From the NCBI GenBank assembly GCA_030442035.1, contig JAUJEA010000010.1:1-64000 (forward strand): a stretch of 64,000 nt of DNA. The letters run 5' to 3'. The notes under the pieces are model-generated. The model saw nothing but the letters and a program-made list of their open reading frames with translations, had not been told where the DNA came from and made no database searches. A program made the translations under genes and the position numbers. This DNA is from Splendidivirga corallicola. GTDB taxonomy: Bacteria > Bacteroidota > Bacteroidia > Cytophagales > Cyclobacteriaceae. Each line of letters begins with the position of its first letter. The first letter of the stretch is position 1. Shown here in pieces: positions 15,155 to 25,816 of the stretch.

Positions 15155-18100
15155 ATGAAAAAGCTCACAATATATTTTTTAACCATTTCAACCTTTTTGG
15201 TGATTTCAGGCTTTTTTCTCCTGAGGGAAAACAAATCCGTCGCAAGGGATCATTTTGAGGGCCCTTTATATCAAAACGATTACAAGGAGCTATGGAAACA
15301 GGTCGATTCCCTATCAAGCAAAGAATTACCAGAGTCAGCATTGAAAATTGTAGACAGGATCTACGAACTGGCGAAAAGGGAAAGCAACCAGGCTCAAATT
15401 GTCAAAGCCATTATTCACCAGATGAAGTTCCGGTCATATAAGGAAGAGAAATCACTGGTAGCCTCTATCCATTTACTAAAAAAAGAAATTGAGCAATCTT
15501 CTTATCCCGCTAAAGCGCTATTACAATCCATGCTGGCAGAATTGCATTGGCAATTCTACCAACGGAACAGATATGTTTTCTTGAATAGAAGCGAGTCATT
15601 GGATGAAGGAGAAGATATTCAAACCTGGAGTATCAATAAACTGATTAAAGAAACAACACAGCTTTATAAAGCTTCGCTCAGTCAAAGGGATCAATTAAAG
15701 CATTTTAGCATAGATCATTACAAGGTGTTGCTCGGTGGGGATTCAACTTCAAGGTACCTGCGTCCCACATTATTTGATCTTATTGCCAACAGAGCCCTCA
15801 CGTTTTACGCAAGTGAAGAAGCAACACTTACCAATGCGCAGGATCAGTTTACCATCAATAATCCGGGGTATTTGGCTGATTATAAGACCTTCACTTCATT
15901 TTCAATAAAAAGTTCCGATACAAATTCACTGAAATACAACGCTCTACTCCTTTATCAGGATCTGATGAATTTCCATCTTAATGACAAAGAACCGGACGCG
16001 CTTATTGATGTAGACCTGCAGCGACTGTCCATGGTTCGAATGAACAGTACGATTGAAAATAGTGATACGCGCTACTTTGAAGCACTGGAAAAAGGACATA
16101 ACGCATTCAACGAACATACCGGTAGTACGAATTATCAGTTTGCCATGGCCAATTACTTAATAGAAACGGCAAACAAATATGAACCATTGAAATCCGAAGC
16201 ACATCAATGGGATCTGAAAAAGGCTTTTGAGGTCTGTGAAAATGCTATCACAAGATTCCCCGGATCATTTGGTGCCAAAAATTGTGAACAACTCAAAAAC
16301 AACATTCTACGAAAACATCTTGACCTCAAATTTGAAGAAGTCAACCTGCCAGATCAGCCATTGCGTTCCCTTGTTACTTACAAAAATATCAATACTATTC
16401 ATTTGAAATTAGTAAAGTTGAATCCATTGGAAACCGACTCCCTTTCAAGATGGCGTATTCACAACAATAAAGAAAAAGAAAAGATCCTAAGTCTGTTAAG
16501 GCGTAAGAATGCACTTAAAATTTGGGAACAATCATTGCCGGACGATAAGGATTATCAATCACATAAAACAGAAATTAAAATTCCGGCGCTGTCCATTGGG
16601 TCTTATGCAATATTGGTAGCAAACAATAAGGAATTTGAAAAAAGCCCGGAAACTCTTTTAAATTATACATTATTCAGGGTTTCCAATTTGAATTTCGTTG
16701 CAAGATCAAGAAATGGCTTAACGGAATTTTATGTAACCGACAGGCATTCCGGAAAACCTTTAAAGGATATTAGCACCAGTTTTTACCATCAAAAATATAA
16801 CTCTCGAACCAGAACGTATTCATCCAGGCTGGTAAGTGAGAAAAGGACAGATGAAAACGGTTATGTCAAATTCAAATCATCCCGTTCAGATCGTAATTAT
16901 CTGGTATGGTTTGTTAATCGACATGATAGCCTTCGCTTTAATCATTACTATGACTATTGGGGCAATGATCGTGAACGGTCTCAAACGCAGACTTATTTTT
17001 TCACTGATCGCGGGATTTATAGGCCTGGACAAACCATTTATTTTAAAGGCATGGTTGTCCGAAAGCAAGACAGGGATGTTACACCCCTGGCAGGTCAAAA
17101 AATGAAGGTACGATTCCTGGATACCAATTGGGAAGAAATTGCTACAGAAACCTTTGTTACCAATGAATTCGGAACTTTCCAAGGTAGTTTCACTGCTCCG
17201 GTTGGGAAACTGAATGGAAAAATGCATCTCCAGACCGATCATGGTTCTGTTTCCTTCTCGGTTGAAGAATACAAAAGGCCAACCTTCGAGGTGAAATTTG
17301 ATTCTTTAAAAGTAACTCCTCAATTAAATGATCATGTTACAATCAGCGGTAGCGCTACATCCTACTCGGGTGCCAATATCGACCAAGCAGATGTCCGGTA
17401 CAGGGTAGTGAGAAATGTTTACCTACCTTATTTTGGCTATCGCAGTTGGACAGTTCCTTCCTTCGCTCGGGATGTAGAGATCAAGCAAGGCCGTTTGAAA
17501 ACAAATGTTGATGGTAGTTTTGAGCTCGATTTCCCGGCTTTACCTGATCTCACTGCCAATCGTCAGGATAAACCTGTTTTTACTTTTACAATTTATGTTG
17601 ATGTAACAGATCTTAATGGTGAAACAAGATCGAACACTATGAATGTCAACCTAAGTTATGAGACATTCAAAATTACAGCGACTATTGCGGAGAATGTTCC
17701 TAAAGAAGGAACAAACAAGTTTGAGCTTCATAGCGCCAATATTCAAGATGTATTCATACCGTTAAGTGGAGAAATTGTTGTTTATCAATTAAAACAACCC
17801 AATAGAATTTTTAGAAAGAGGCTCTGGGAAAGACCTGACAGGTTCACCATGACCGAAGGTACTTATTATAAAGAATTTCCCTACGATGTTTATGATGATG
17901 AAGACCAACCAAGCAGTTGGGAAAAAGGGGCTATTGTTTTCAGAGAAAATTTCGATACGGGAAAGAAAAGGCATTTTGAAATTGATAATCTCAAAAAGTG
18001 GAAAGATGGTGCCTATTTCATCCGGATCAAAGCTGAAAATGATCAAGGACAATCATCCTCCTTTGAGCATTATTTTAATGTTTTTGCACAGAAGAAAACG

Positions 18101-21100
18101 GGTGTTCCTATTAGTATGGAAAATTGGCTGACCATCTTAAAGGATAATGGTGAACCCGGGGAGAAAGCGCTATTCAGGGTCGGTACGGGGGCTGATTATT
18201 CCTCAGTATTATATGAAATAGAGCATAATGGAAAAATACTCAAAAGTTGTTGGGAAGAAACAGGTAAAAAACAAAAACAAATTGAGGTACCCATTACTGA
18301 AGACTTCAGGGGAAACTTCGTGGTGCATTTCATGATGATGCAACATAGCCGGGTTTATCATAAAACAGTAATAGTCAAAGTCCCAAGAACGGATAAAAAA
18401 CTGGAAATAGAGACAATTACTTTCCGAAACAAACTGGAGCCTGGCGGCAAGGAAGAATGGCGCTTTAAAATCAAGGGACCTGATCAGAACAAGGTTTTAA
18501 GCGAAATGGTTGCTACACTTTATGATGCTTCACTGGATACTTTTCAACCTTTGAGTTGGCCTGCTGTTTTTCAGGGCACTTATTATCCGAAAGTATCCTG
18601 GGGTACAGATTATCGATGGAATCGTTTAGCTAATGCTCGTCCGTTTCCAGGAAATCAAATAAATTTTCCACATGTACAATTCAGAACCTATGAGGAGCTA
18701 AATTGGTTTGGCTATTATCAGGGTAGAAATTATTTGCGTAGAGTTCGTTTGGTTAATCAAGGAAACCAGGAATTGAATGAGATCGTAGGATCAACATTTG
18801 GTGTTGAAGCCGCAAAAGAAGAATTAGCACTTGAAGAAAAGGTCTTGGTCTTAGACTCTGAAGAATCGGAGGTAGAAGGTGATCTTGACGGTCAAGAGAA
18901 ACCCTCTCTTCAAAACCAGCAAAGCGCGCCACTAGCACCGGTTATCAGAACAAACTTTAATGAAACAGCTTTCTTCTATCCTCAATTAAAAACAGATGAA
19001 AATGGGGAGATCGCTATTTCCTTTACTGTACCGGAATCACTTACGAGATGGCGCTTACTGGGTTTTGCACACACCAAAGATCTCAAGCACGGTTCCATCG
19101 AAAAAGAGACGATCACGCAAAAAGAGTTGATGATCTCGGCCAATGCACCAAGGTTTTTCCGAGAGGGTGATCAAATTGTGTTTACCGCAAAGCTCTTCAA
19201 TTTAGCCAATGGTTCCATCAATGGAGAGGCGGAGTTACAATTATTCAATGCACTTAATATGCACCCCCTTAATGCAACCATGATCAAGGGAACAAACAAA
19301 CAATCATTCCAGGTATCAAAAGATCAAAGTACTGTAGTAAAATGGTCGTTGGTTATTCCTGAAGGCATCAATGCTGTTACTTACCGGGTAAGCGCTAAAG
19401 CTGGTAATTTCACAGATGGTGAGGAAATGACAATTCCTCTGTTAACAAACCGAATGCTTGTAACAGAGTCTCTACCTTTGTCGATCCGGCGATCTGGTAA
19501 AAAGACGTATACATTCGACAAGCTTCTGCAGGCAGGGAAATCCCCTACCCTGAAAAACGAAAGGCTCACGGTGGAAATTTCAACAAATCCAGCCTGGTAT
19601 GCCGTTCAGGCCCTACCTTATATGATGGAATATCCATATGAATGTGCGGAGCAGGTCTTTTCACGATATTATGCCAACAGCATTGCGAGTCATGTTGCTC
19701 ATGCAAACCCCGGAATAAAACAAATATTTGACCAATGGAAATCACAAACCAAAGGTAACAAAGATGCCCTGTTATCCAATCTGGTCAAAAACCAGGAACT
19801 AAAATCCGTGTTGCTGGAGGAGTCTCCTTGGGTTATGCAAGCCAAGGATGAAGGAGAACGCAAGAAAAGACTTGCCCTCCTTTTTGATCTTAACAGAATG
19901 GAAAATGAGCAGCAAAGGGCCATGGATAAATTGCTGGAGTTACAGTTAGGAAATGGTGGTTTTCCATGGTTTGCCGGAATGCGGGATAATCGATACATCA
20001 CACAGCACATTGTAGCTGGCTTTGGTCACTTACAACAATTGGGTGTTGAAAGAAACCGAATAAACAGTGATGTTCAAAACACCATCCGGCAAGCGGTAAA
20101 TTATCTTGATGCCCGAATGTATGAAGCATATTTGCACCAGAATGATAATCCGGGTTTAAAACAACGACACATTAGTCATATAGAGAGTCATTACCTTTAT
20201 GCCAGGAGTTTTTTCAAGGAATTTCCATTGCTCGACAAACATCAGGAAGCTTTAAATCATTTTCTGAAACTTGCTAAAAAAAGTTGGGTGGGACAAGGTG
20301 TCTACCAGCAAGCCATGCTGGCCCTGGCATTGCACCGCTGGGAAGATAAAAAAACTCCGGCTTCCATTCTGAAATCGTTAAAGGAAAGGGCCATTGTATC
20401 TGAAGAACTGGGTACCTATTGGAAATCAAACAATGGTGGCTATTATTGGTATCAGGCGCCTATTGAAACACAGGCACTTCTGATAGAGCTTTTTACTGAG
20501 CTTGAAGAAAACCAGGAATTGATAGAAGGCATGAAAATCTGGTTGTTAAAGCAGAAACAAACACAAGACTGGAAGACAACCAAGGCAACAGCAGAGGCTT
20601 GTTATGCACTTTTATTACAAGGCACAGATCTATTGGGTCAATCCAGTGATATTAAACTGAAATTAGGGAATGTTGAATTCGATCCTCAAAATACTCAATC
20701 GCAGGAAGCCGGGACAGGATATGTTAAGAAAAGCTGGGCGCCATCTGAGTTCAGCAATGATATGGGTAAAATTGAGGTAGTGCAGTCCAAAGATCAACTG
20801 GCCTGGGGTGCTGTTTACTGGCAATATTTCGAACAGCTGGACAAAATCACACCGGCCACCACACCATTGAAATTGAAGAAACAGCTTTTTCTTTCAAAGA
20901 ATACTCCAGACGGTCCGGTAATAGAAGCTATTGATGAAAACAAGAAACTGAAACCTGGTGATTTGATCAAGGTAAGAGTCGAATTGAGATCTGACAGAAC
21001 CATGGAATTCATCCATCTGAAAGATATGCGCGCCTCTTGCTTTGAACCTGTCAATGTTCTTTCCGGGTATCGCTATCAGGATGGTCTTGGTTACTACCAG

Positions 21101-21283
21101 AGTACCAAAGATGCTTCCATGAATTTCTTCATCGCCCATCTACCCAAAGGAACTTATGTGCTGGAATACGATCTGAGGGTGACGCATGAAGGTGATTTCT
21201 CCAATGGCATTACCACTGTCCAAAGCATGTACGCACCTGAGTTTGCTTCGCATTCGGAAGGGAATAGAGTGATGGTTAATTAG
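15155..21283 (+). CDS. Large bacterial alpha-2-macroglobulin with intact thioester motif
   Basis: A 2042-residue secreted or membrane-tethered macroglobulin. I take the start MKKLTIYFL at 15155, which gives a clean N-terminal hydrophobic segment (residues 3-22); an ATG 33 bases upstream adds a polar tail. Order: tether, helical region (about 30-380), a run of MG domains with the MG2 motif FFTDRGIYRPGQTIYFKG near 610, an acidic stretch near 1230-1260 that could serve as bait region (LEEKVLVLDSEESEVEGD), the A2M domain from about 1265 (ETAFFYPQLKTDENGEIAIS), then the thioester motif ECAEQ with Cys1497 and Gln1500, and an alpha/alpha-toroid and receptor-like end. Such proteins trap proteases in the periplasm or at the surface. 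No penicillin-binding protein 1C, the common partner gene, is nearby. Confidence 0.93.
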   Translation: MKKLTIYFLTISTFLVISGFFLLRENKSVARDHFEGPLYQNDYKELWKQVDSLSSKELPESALKIVDRIYELAKRESNQAQIVKAIIHQMKFRSYKEEKSLVASIHLLKKEIEQSSYPAKALLQSMLAELHWQFYQRNRYVFLNRSESLDEGEDIQTWSINKLIKETTQLYKASLSQRDQLKHFSIDHYKVLLGGDSTSRYLRPTLFDLIANRALTFYASEEATLTNAQDQFTINNPGYLADYKTFTSFSIKSSDTNSLKYNALLLYQDLMNFHLNDKEPDALIDVDLQRLSMVRMNSTIENSDTRYFEALEKGHNAFNEHTGSTNYQFAMANYLIETANKYEPLKSEAHQWDLKKAFEVCENAITRFPGSFGAKNCEQLKNNILRKHLDLKFEEVNLPDQPLRSLVTYKNINTIHLKLVKLNPLETDSLSRWRIHNNKEKEKILSLLRRKNALKIWEQSLPDDKDYQSHKTEIKIPALSIGSYAILVANNKEFEKSPETLLNYTLFRVSNLNFVARSRNGLTEFYVTDRHSGKPLKDISTSFYHQKYNSRTRTYSSRLVSEKRTDENGYVKFKSSRSDRNYLVWFVNRHDSLRFNHYYDYWGNDRERSQTQTYFFTDRGIYRPGQTIYFKGMVVRKQDRDVTPLAGQKMKVRFLDTNWEEIATETFVTNEFGTFQGSFTAPVGKLNGKMHLQTDHGSVSFSVEEYKRPTFEVKFDSLKVTPQLNDHVTISGSATSYSGANIDQADVRYRVVRNVYLPYFGYRSWTVPSFARDVEIKQGRLKTNVDGSFELDFPALPDLTANRQDKPVFTFTIYVDVTDLNGETRSNTMNVNLSYETFKITATIAENVPKEGTNKFELHSANIQDVFIPLSGEIVVYQLKQPNRIFRKRLWERPDRFTMTEGTYYKEFPYDVYDDEDQPSSWEKGAIVFRENFDTGKKRHFEIDNLKKWKDGAYFIRIKAENDQGQSSSFEHYFNVFAQKKTGVPISMENWLTILKDNGEPGEKALFRVGTGADYSSVLYEIEHNGKILKSCWEETGKKQKQIEVPITEDFRGNFVVHFMMMQHSRVYHKTVIVKVPRTDKKLEIETITFRNKLEPGGKEEWRFKIKGPDQNKVLSEMVATLYDASLDTFQPLSWPAVFQGTYYPKVSWGTDYRWNRLANARPFPGNQINFPHVQFRTYEELNWFGYYQGRNYLRRVRLVNQGNQELNEIVGSTFGVEAAKEELALEEKVLVLDSEESEVEGDLDGQEKPSLQNQQSAPLAPVIRTNFNETAFFYPQLKTDENGEIAISFTVPESLTRWRLLGFAHTKDLKHGSIEKETITQKELMISANAPRFFREGDQIVFTAKLFNLANGSINGEAELQLFNALNMHPLNATMIKGTNKQSFQVSKDQSTVVKWSLVIPEGINAVTYRVSAKAGNFTDGEEMTIPLLTNRMLVTESLPLSIRRSGKKTYTFDKLLQAGKSPTLKNERLTVEISTNPAWYAVQALPYMMEYPYECAEQVFSRYYANSIASHVAHANPGIKQIFDQWKSQTKGNKDALLSNLVKNQELKSVLLEESPWVMQAKDEGERKKRLALLFDLNRMENEQQRAMDKLLELQLGNGGFPWFAGMRDNRYITQHIVAGFGHLQQLGVERNRINSDVQNTIRQAVNYLDARMYEAYLHQNDNPGLKQRHISHIESHYLYARSFFKEFPLLDKHQEALNHFLKLAKKSWVGQGVYQQAMLALALHRWEDKKTPASILKSLKERAIVSEELGTYWKSNNGGYYWYQAPIETQALLIELFTELEENQELIEGMKIWLLKQKQTQDWKTTKATAEACYALLLQGTDLLGQSSDIKLKLGNVEFDPQNTQSQEAGTGYVKKSWAPSEFSNDMGKIEVVQSKDQLAWGAVYWQYFEQLDKITPATTPLKLKKQLFLSKNTPDGPVIEAIDENKKLKPGDLIKVRVELRSDRTMEFIHLKDMRASCFEPVNVLSGYRYQDGLGYYQSTKDASMNFFIAHLPKGTYVLEYDLRVTHEGDFSNGITTVQSMYAPEFASHSEGNRVMVN

Positions 21284-21380
21284 TTTTGAGTGTTGAGTTT
21301 TTAGTTTTGAGTTGGGAAGATGTAGATTCCTGAATAGAGAGCTTTCAGGTATTAGGTATTAGGTATCAGGTTTTAGTATT
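21283..21380. repeat. Family D and family C repeats after the macroglobulin gene
   Basis: D units (GTTTTGAGTGTTGAGTTTTT) at 21284-21313 begin right at the stop codon. C units (TTTCAGGTATTAGGTATTAG) follow at 21343-21376. Nothing else is recognised before the minus-strand gene at 21467. Confidence 0.65.
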
Positions 21381-21466
21381 TTGTATTGCCTTTGTTTTTC
21401 CACTCATCAAAAACCGAATATTAGGCAACTTAACTCATCGGGTTAGAAAGCACTATTGGAAGACAC

Positions 21467-21961
21467 TCAATTGAATCCTTGATTCTGTTTTGCCATTACT
21501 TCTCTGACGGTTTCAAGGACTTTCTTCAAATCTTTTTTGTAGATGGCCACGCTTAAGCTTGTGGAAGAATTATCTTTAAATATTATCTCAATATCGCTTT
21601 CATCCCCTTTTGTATAACCAGGACTTAGAAACTCCAATATTTCCACAGACTGAGAGTGAAATCCTCCTCCCTTTATAGATTTAATTCTTGAGATTTCATA
21701 TCTGATTTCTTTAGAAAATACTGGGAAAATGGATGTTTTGAGGTGAACCAAATATTGGTCATCAACCATTAAATCATCTTTTCTTTTACCAAGAATCAAT
21801 AGGGTGATTAAAACAAATGATATCAATTTCAAAAACTGAAATTGTATTTCGAGCTCCCAAACAGCAATGATCATCGCTAAAATCACAATGGCAAAGATTC
21901 TTTTCACCCATGTCCATGGTTTTGAGAAGTAATCTGTTTCGATTAATGGCTTTGGTTTCAT
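21467..21961 (-). CDS. Two-helix membrane protein with a PH-like soluble part
   Basis: A 164-residue protein of unknown function. Two adjacent hydrophobic segments lie at about 19-36 and 42-57. The C-terminal part alternates strands (DDQYLVHLKTSIFPVFSKEI, SDIEIIFKDNSSTSLSVAIY) and ends in a helix (KKDLKKVLETVREVMAK), the pattern of small PH-like membrane-associated domains. Its neighbour upstream on the same strand, 45 bases away, is a flavin-reductase-like protein, and the three genes to 22868 may form one unit. Confidence 0.65.
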   Translation of the reverse strand: MKPKPLIETDYFSKPWTWVKRIFAIVILAMIIAVWELEIQFQFLKLISFVLITLLILGKRKDDLMVDDQYLVHLKTSIFPVFSKEIRYEISRIKSIKGGGFHSQSVEILEFLSPGYTKGDESDIEIIFKDNSSTSLSVAIYKKDLKKVLETVREVMAKQNQGFN

Positions 21962-22006
21962 AGCTTGATCGTGAACTTTTTTTTAAAACACTCCCTTCAT
22001 TTCTTT

Positions 22007-22492
22007 CTACAAACCGCTGGTCATGTCTCCAAGGTTTATTTTGTGGGCTTTTGTGAAGGTGATGTCTCTGACCAATTGCATGTCTCCCCATAAATAGCGG
22101 TGACCCTTCATACCTCTGGTTGCTTTCATTCTTCGATTTAAGCGTGTTATTTCAATTTCAGAAGCTTGCCTTCTTTCTCCCAGTTTTCCATAAAGTTTAA
22201 TAGCAGGAAAACTATTGAACTTTCCTTTGAATAAGGATTTTATCCAAAACCAAGTATTGCTGTTTACTGCCAGGACACAAATATTTTTGTTTCTTTCGGC
22301 ATGTACAGGCAACTTGGATGGATATTTCTCAAAGTAAAATCCTGTCTGATCATGATTCAGAAACAATGAACCAATGGGTGTTACTGTCGGATTATTTTCC
22401 GCATCCACAGAAGCGATCGATACATGAAAGTTCGATCTGAAACTTCTTTTAAAATGCAGTCTGATCTTATTCCAATCTCTTTGAATATCCAT
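22007..22492 (-). CDS. Pyridoxamine 5'-phosphate oxidase-like FMN-binding protein
   Basis: A 161-residue split-barrel flavoprotein-like protein. The N-terminal half shows the typical pattern FHVSIASVDAENNPTVTPIG, then FYFEKYPSKLPVHAERNKNI and a strand with ICVLAVNSNTWFW. The last third holds many basic and aromatic residues (RRMKATRGMKGHRYLWGD). Members reduce or oxidise small molecules with FMN or bind haem; the substrate cannot be assigned. Only 16 bases separate it from the SnoaL-like gene upstream, so they are probably co-transcribed. Confidence 0.75.
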   Translation of the reverse strand: MDIQRDWNKIRLHFKRSFRSNFHVSIASVDAENNPTVTPIGSLFLNHDQTGFYFEKYPSKLPVHAERNKNICVLAVNSNTWFWIKSLFKGKFNSFPAIKLYGKLGERRQASEIEITRLNRRMKATRGMKGHRYLWGDMQLVRDITFTKAHKINLGDMTSGL

Positions 22493-22508
22493 TCTAATTA
22501 AACATCTC

Positions 22509-22868
22509 TCATTCCGTAGGGATTGGTAGGTTGTGCTTTCTTAAAAAAGAAAGTTTATCCCAATACCCTCTTTGAAGCATTATCTTTCCATCAACTATAT
22601 GAAAAAAACCACAACCTCTTAATCCAACCGGGTCTTTCCATTCTAAAATTCCCCATTCTCCGTCCTCAAAAATATGCTCCACGATACAAACCATATCCGC
22701 TGCCGCGAATTCCTCTCTGAACATTTTTTCGATTGATTTTTTCCCTTTCACCGGTTCGTTAGCCACCTGATGATTGGTAGCCTCTTCATGATACAGTTCA
22801 GCCAACTCATCAGCATTTCCTTTGTTGAATAATTCCACCCACTGGTATATTAATTCCTTTGGTCTCAT
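22509..22868 (-). CDS. SnoaL-like (NTF2-fold) protein
   Basis: A 119-residue cytosolic SnoaL-type protein. The start is taken at MRPKELIYQW; an ATG 33 bases upstream adds residues unlike the family. The N-terminal helices (WVELFNKGNADELAELYHEE) and the sheet (MVCIVEHIFEDGEWGILEWK, VDGKIMLQRGYWDK) are standard for polyketide-cyclase-like and isomerase-like proteins. Role unknown; probably co-transcribed with the FMN-binding protein that follows. Confidence 0.8.
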   Translation of the reverse strand: MRPKELIYQWVELFNKGNADELAELYHEEATNHQVANEPVKGKKSIEKMFREEFAAADMVCIVEHIFEDGEWGILEWKDPVGLRGCGFFHIVDGKIMLQRGYWDKLSFLRKHNLPIPTE

Positions 22869-23124
22869 AATAGGATTCAATTTCAAGGTTAGTCCTTTCA
22901 ATCACCTAAACTTACCAAAGGAGTTCTAATCCCACAAATATTTGAAATAGATAAGATATCAAATGGACATTACTGCTTTCTTTTCAATACCAACCTCAGT
23001 ACATCAACTTTCCATCACCTCAACACATTAAACTTTCCCTGCAAAATATCAGCAACTCCCTGCAAAGTATTGGATTTTGTTATTTAATTGAATGATGTTA
23101 GAGGAAAGTTAAATTGGTATCACC

Positions 23125-25521
23125 ATGTTCAAGACCTATTTAAAAACAACTTTTCGAAATTTATTAAAACGCAAAGGACTTTCCCTGATCAACATATTAG
23201 GTTTATCCATCGGGATGGCGGCCTTCTTAATCATTATCCAATACGTACGGTTTGAGACCAGTTATGAGCGCTTCCATGAAAAGGCAGAAGATATATTCCG
23301 TGTGACGGTTGATCGTTACAAAGCTGGAGAATTAGTTATCCAGGATGCAGAAAGTCATCCCGTATTAGGTCCAATGCTTAAGGAAAAAATGCCTGAGGTA
23401 AAGGATTTTTTTCGTATGCATGACCGGGAACTCTCGGTACTCAAGGTAGGGGAACAATTGTTCAATGAGTCCAGACTATATTTTGCGGACCCATCCGTAT
23501 TTTCCATCTTTTCATTAAAGACATTATATGGCAATACATCCGTAGCGCTTCACAATCCCTGGGAAATTGTATTGACCAAATCCATGGCAAAAAAGTATTT
23601 TGGTAAAGAAAATGCGGTCAATGAAGTGATTAGCCTGGTTAATGATAAAACAACCCCACTTAAGGTTGTTGGTGTTATCGAAGATATACCACCCAATACA
23701 CATCTTAAATTTGATTTTTTGCTTTCATTCTCCTCATTGAAAGAGCTTGGATACGATCCTGAATGGAATGGAAACAATGAATTTACTTTTCTATTAATGG
23801 AACCTGGAACAGCGGTAACAGCATTCAATGAAAAACTGGCTTCATTCTCCAAAGAGCTTAAAGAAAAGATCGGTGAGACCATTTTTGTTTCGGAACGCAT
23901 CACAGATATTCACTTGTATTCCAACAAAACCTATGAACCTGAGACTAATGGTGATGCCCGTACTGTGTATTTCATGTTGATCATTGCCTTTTTCACTGTA
24001 CTGATTGCCTGGGTGAATTACCTCAACCTGTCAACAGCGAGGGCCATGGAAAGAGCTCATGAGGTAGGTGTCAAAAAAGTAGTTGGCTCCTCCAAGAATC
24101 AACTCATCTTTCAGTTTTTGCTTGAATCGGCCATCATGAATTTTCTTGCCTTGGTGATCGCTTTTAACCTAGTACTGAGCGTAATGCCTATCTTCAGAAA
24201 CATTTCAGGTCAACCTATCGTCTTGAATTTAACAGGAGATTATATTTTCTGGTTATTGCTGGGCGGTTTGTTTATCGTTGGAACCATACTCTCAGGTTTA
24301 TACCCTGCTTTTGTTTTATCATCTTTCAGGCCAGCATCTATTTTAAAGGGAAAATTAAAAAACTCGAAAAGTGGTTTTTTACTGAGAAAGGGGCTGGTCG
24401 TTTTTCAGTTTGCAGTTACGGTTATTTTAATGGTAGGTACTTTTACCGTGGTGAGACAGCTTGGTTATTTAAGAGACCAGGATCTGGGTATGGACATTGA
24501 TCAGGTTTTGGTTGTAGAACATCCATTGGAAATTCGGGGAGATTCCTTAGGTCCTGATAAAATGGATGTGTTGAGGAATCGATTCCTCGAAAATAAAGCA
24601 GTACAACGAATGGGCCGGTCAGGAATTGTTCCTGGTTTCAGTCATAAATTCCTCAATTCTACTACTGGTGTGAGAAGACGAGGCACCGAGGAAACGGATG
24701 GTGTTCATACCTACTATCACTTCGGAATCGATGCCTATTTCATTCCTAGTTTGGACATGAAAATTATCGCCGGACGTAATTTTGAAGACAGGGACCGGAA
24801 CAGAGGACAAGTCATTGCCAATGAAGAGGCGATCCGGCTGATGGGCTTCACCAGTCCTGAAGAGGCCATTGGTCAGTACATTACCTTTGGGGACAGTACC
24901 AGGATTATTGGTGTGATCAAGAACTATCACCATCAATCATTGAAATTAGCTGTAGATCCTATGTTGTACTGGTACAGTCGCTCAGGCTTTTTCTCCAGTG
25001 TTAAAGTCAAAACTGAAAATATTAAAGAAACCATATCCGAATTGAAAGGTATTTTCAAAGATACATTCAAGAATAGCCCTTTCTCCTATTTCTTTTTGGA
25101 TGATAAATTCGATCAGCAATACCGGGCAGATATTAGATTTGGCCAGGTATTTGGCTTGTTCGCCGGACTAGCCATCTTTATCGCCTGTTTAGGATTGTTC
25201 GGACTGTCATCATTCACCGTATTACAAAGGGCCAAGGAGATCAGTATCAGAAAGGTGATTGGGGCCACAACATCCAATGTGCTGATGCTCTTAACCAAGG
25301 ATTATATGAAACTGGTGATTATAGCCTGTGTCATTGCCATACCAATTGCTAATTACTTCGTATCTGAATGGTTAGACAATTTTGCCTTCAAAGTAAATCT
25401 CAGTTGGTGGCTCTTCGCTATACCAGGTCTACTGGTGTTAATGGTAGCAGCTATCGCCGTAGCATCCCAGTCTTTCAAAGCCGCCACAGAGAACCCCGTT
25501 AAAAGACTTAGAAGTGAATGA
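23125..25521 (+). CDS. ABC transporter permease, MacB/FtsX type
   Basis: A 798-residue permease with two FtsX units. The N-terminus TTFRNLLKRKGLSLINILGL leads to the first membrane helix (about 21-41), then a periplasmic MacB-type core domain, three helices (about 285-400), a second N-terminal-like unit from about 425 with another periplasmic domain, and a final three-helix FtsX domain from about 680. These Bacteroidota permeases act in mechanotransmission rather than classical transport. No ATPase gene is adjacent, so the partner lies elsewhere. Similar to the gene at 32608 in length and layout. Confidence 0.93.
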   Translation: MFKTYLKTTFRNLLKRKGLSLINILGLSIGMAAFLIIIQYVRFETSYERFHEKAEDIFRVTVDRYKAGELVIQDAESHPVLGPMLKEKMPEVKDFFRMHDRELSVLKVGEQLFNESRLYFADPSVFSIFSLKTLYGNTSVALHNPWEIVLTKSMAKKYFGKENAVNEVISLVNDKTTPLKVVGVIEDIPPNTHLKFDFLLSFSSLKELGYDPEWNGNNEFTFLLMEPGTAVTAFNEKLASFSKELKEKIGETIFVSERITDIHLYSNKTYEPETNGDARTVYFMLIIAFFTVLIAWVNYLNLSTARAMERAHEVGVKKVVGSSKNQLIFQFLLESAIMNFLALVIAFNLVLSVMPIFRNISGQPIVLNLTGDYIFWLLLGGLFIVGTILSGLYPAFVLSSFRPASILKGKLKNSKSGFLLRKGLVVFQFAVTVILMVGTFTVVRQLGYLRDQDLGMDIDQVLVVEHPLEIRGDSLGPDKMDVLRNRFLENKAVQRMGRSGIVPGFSHKFLNSTTGVRRRGTEETDGVHTYYHFGIDAYFIPSLDMKIIAGRNFEDRDRNRGQVIANEEAIRLMGFTSPEEAIGQYITFGDSTRIIGVIKNYHHQSLKLAVDPMLYWYSRSGFFSSVKVKTENIKETISELKGIFKDTFKNSPFSYFFLDDKFDQQYRADIRFGQVFGLFAGLAIFIACLGLFGLSSFTVLQRAKEISIRKVIGATTSNVLMLLTKDYMKLVIIACVIAIPIANYFVSEWLDNFAFKVNLSWWLFAIPGLLVLMVAAIAVASQSFKAATENPVKRLRSE

Positions 25522-25600
25522 GGTAATTGGTTATGGATAACAATCAGTCATTTGGGAGCGCTATAAAGGCCACTAGGAAATAAACTAAAGTACAGCAGAT

Positions 25601-25816
25601 ATGGAAGTTAAGCTCAACAATGAGGAAATTGAAATATTAAGGGAAGTATTAAAACAATTAAGGATAAGAAGAAGAACAGGTGAACTAGGTATTATTCACG
25701 GGGTAGACAGATTTGTTTCAGCTAATATCGTTTTCAAAAAACCTCATTTAGAATTACTTGATGGAATCGCGCAAAAAATTGGAGTTGCAAATGGAATTGG
25801 AAAAACTGAAAAATAG
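25601..25816 (+). CDS. Small hypothetical protein
   Basis: A 71-residue protein. Its first half is a charged amphipathic helix (NNEEIEILREVLKQLRIRRR). It has no signal peptide or membrane segment and no recognised motif. It follows the permease gene after 79 bases in the same direction. Codon use looks coding, but no homologue is recognised, so confidence is moderate. Confidence 0.5.
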   Translation: MEVKLNNEEIEILREVLKQLRIRRRTGELGIIHGVDRFVSANIVFKKPHLELLDGIAQKIGVANGIGKTEK

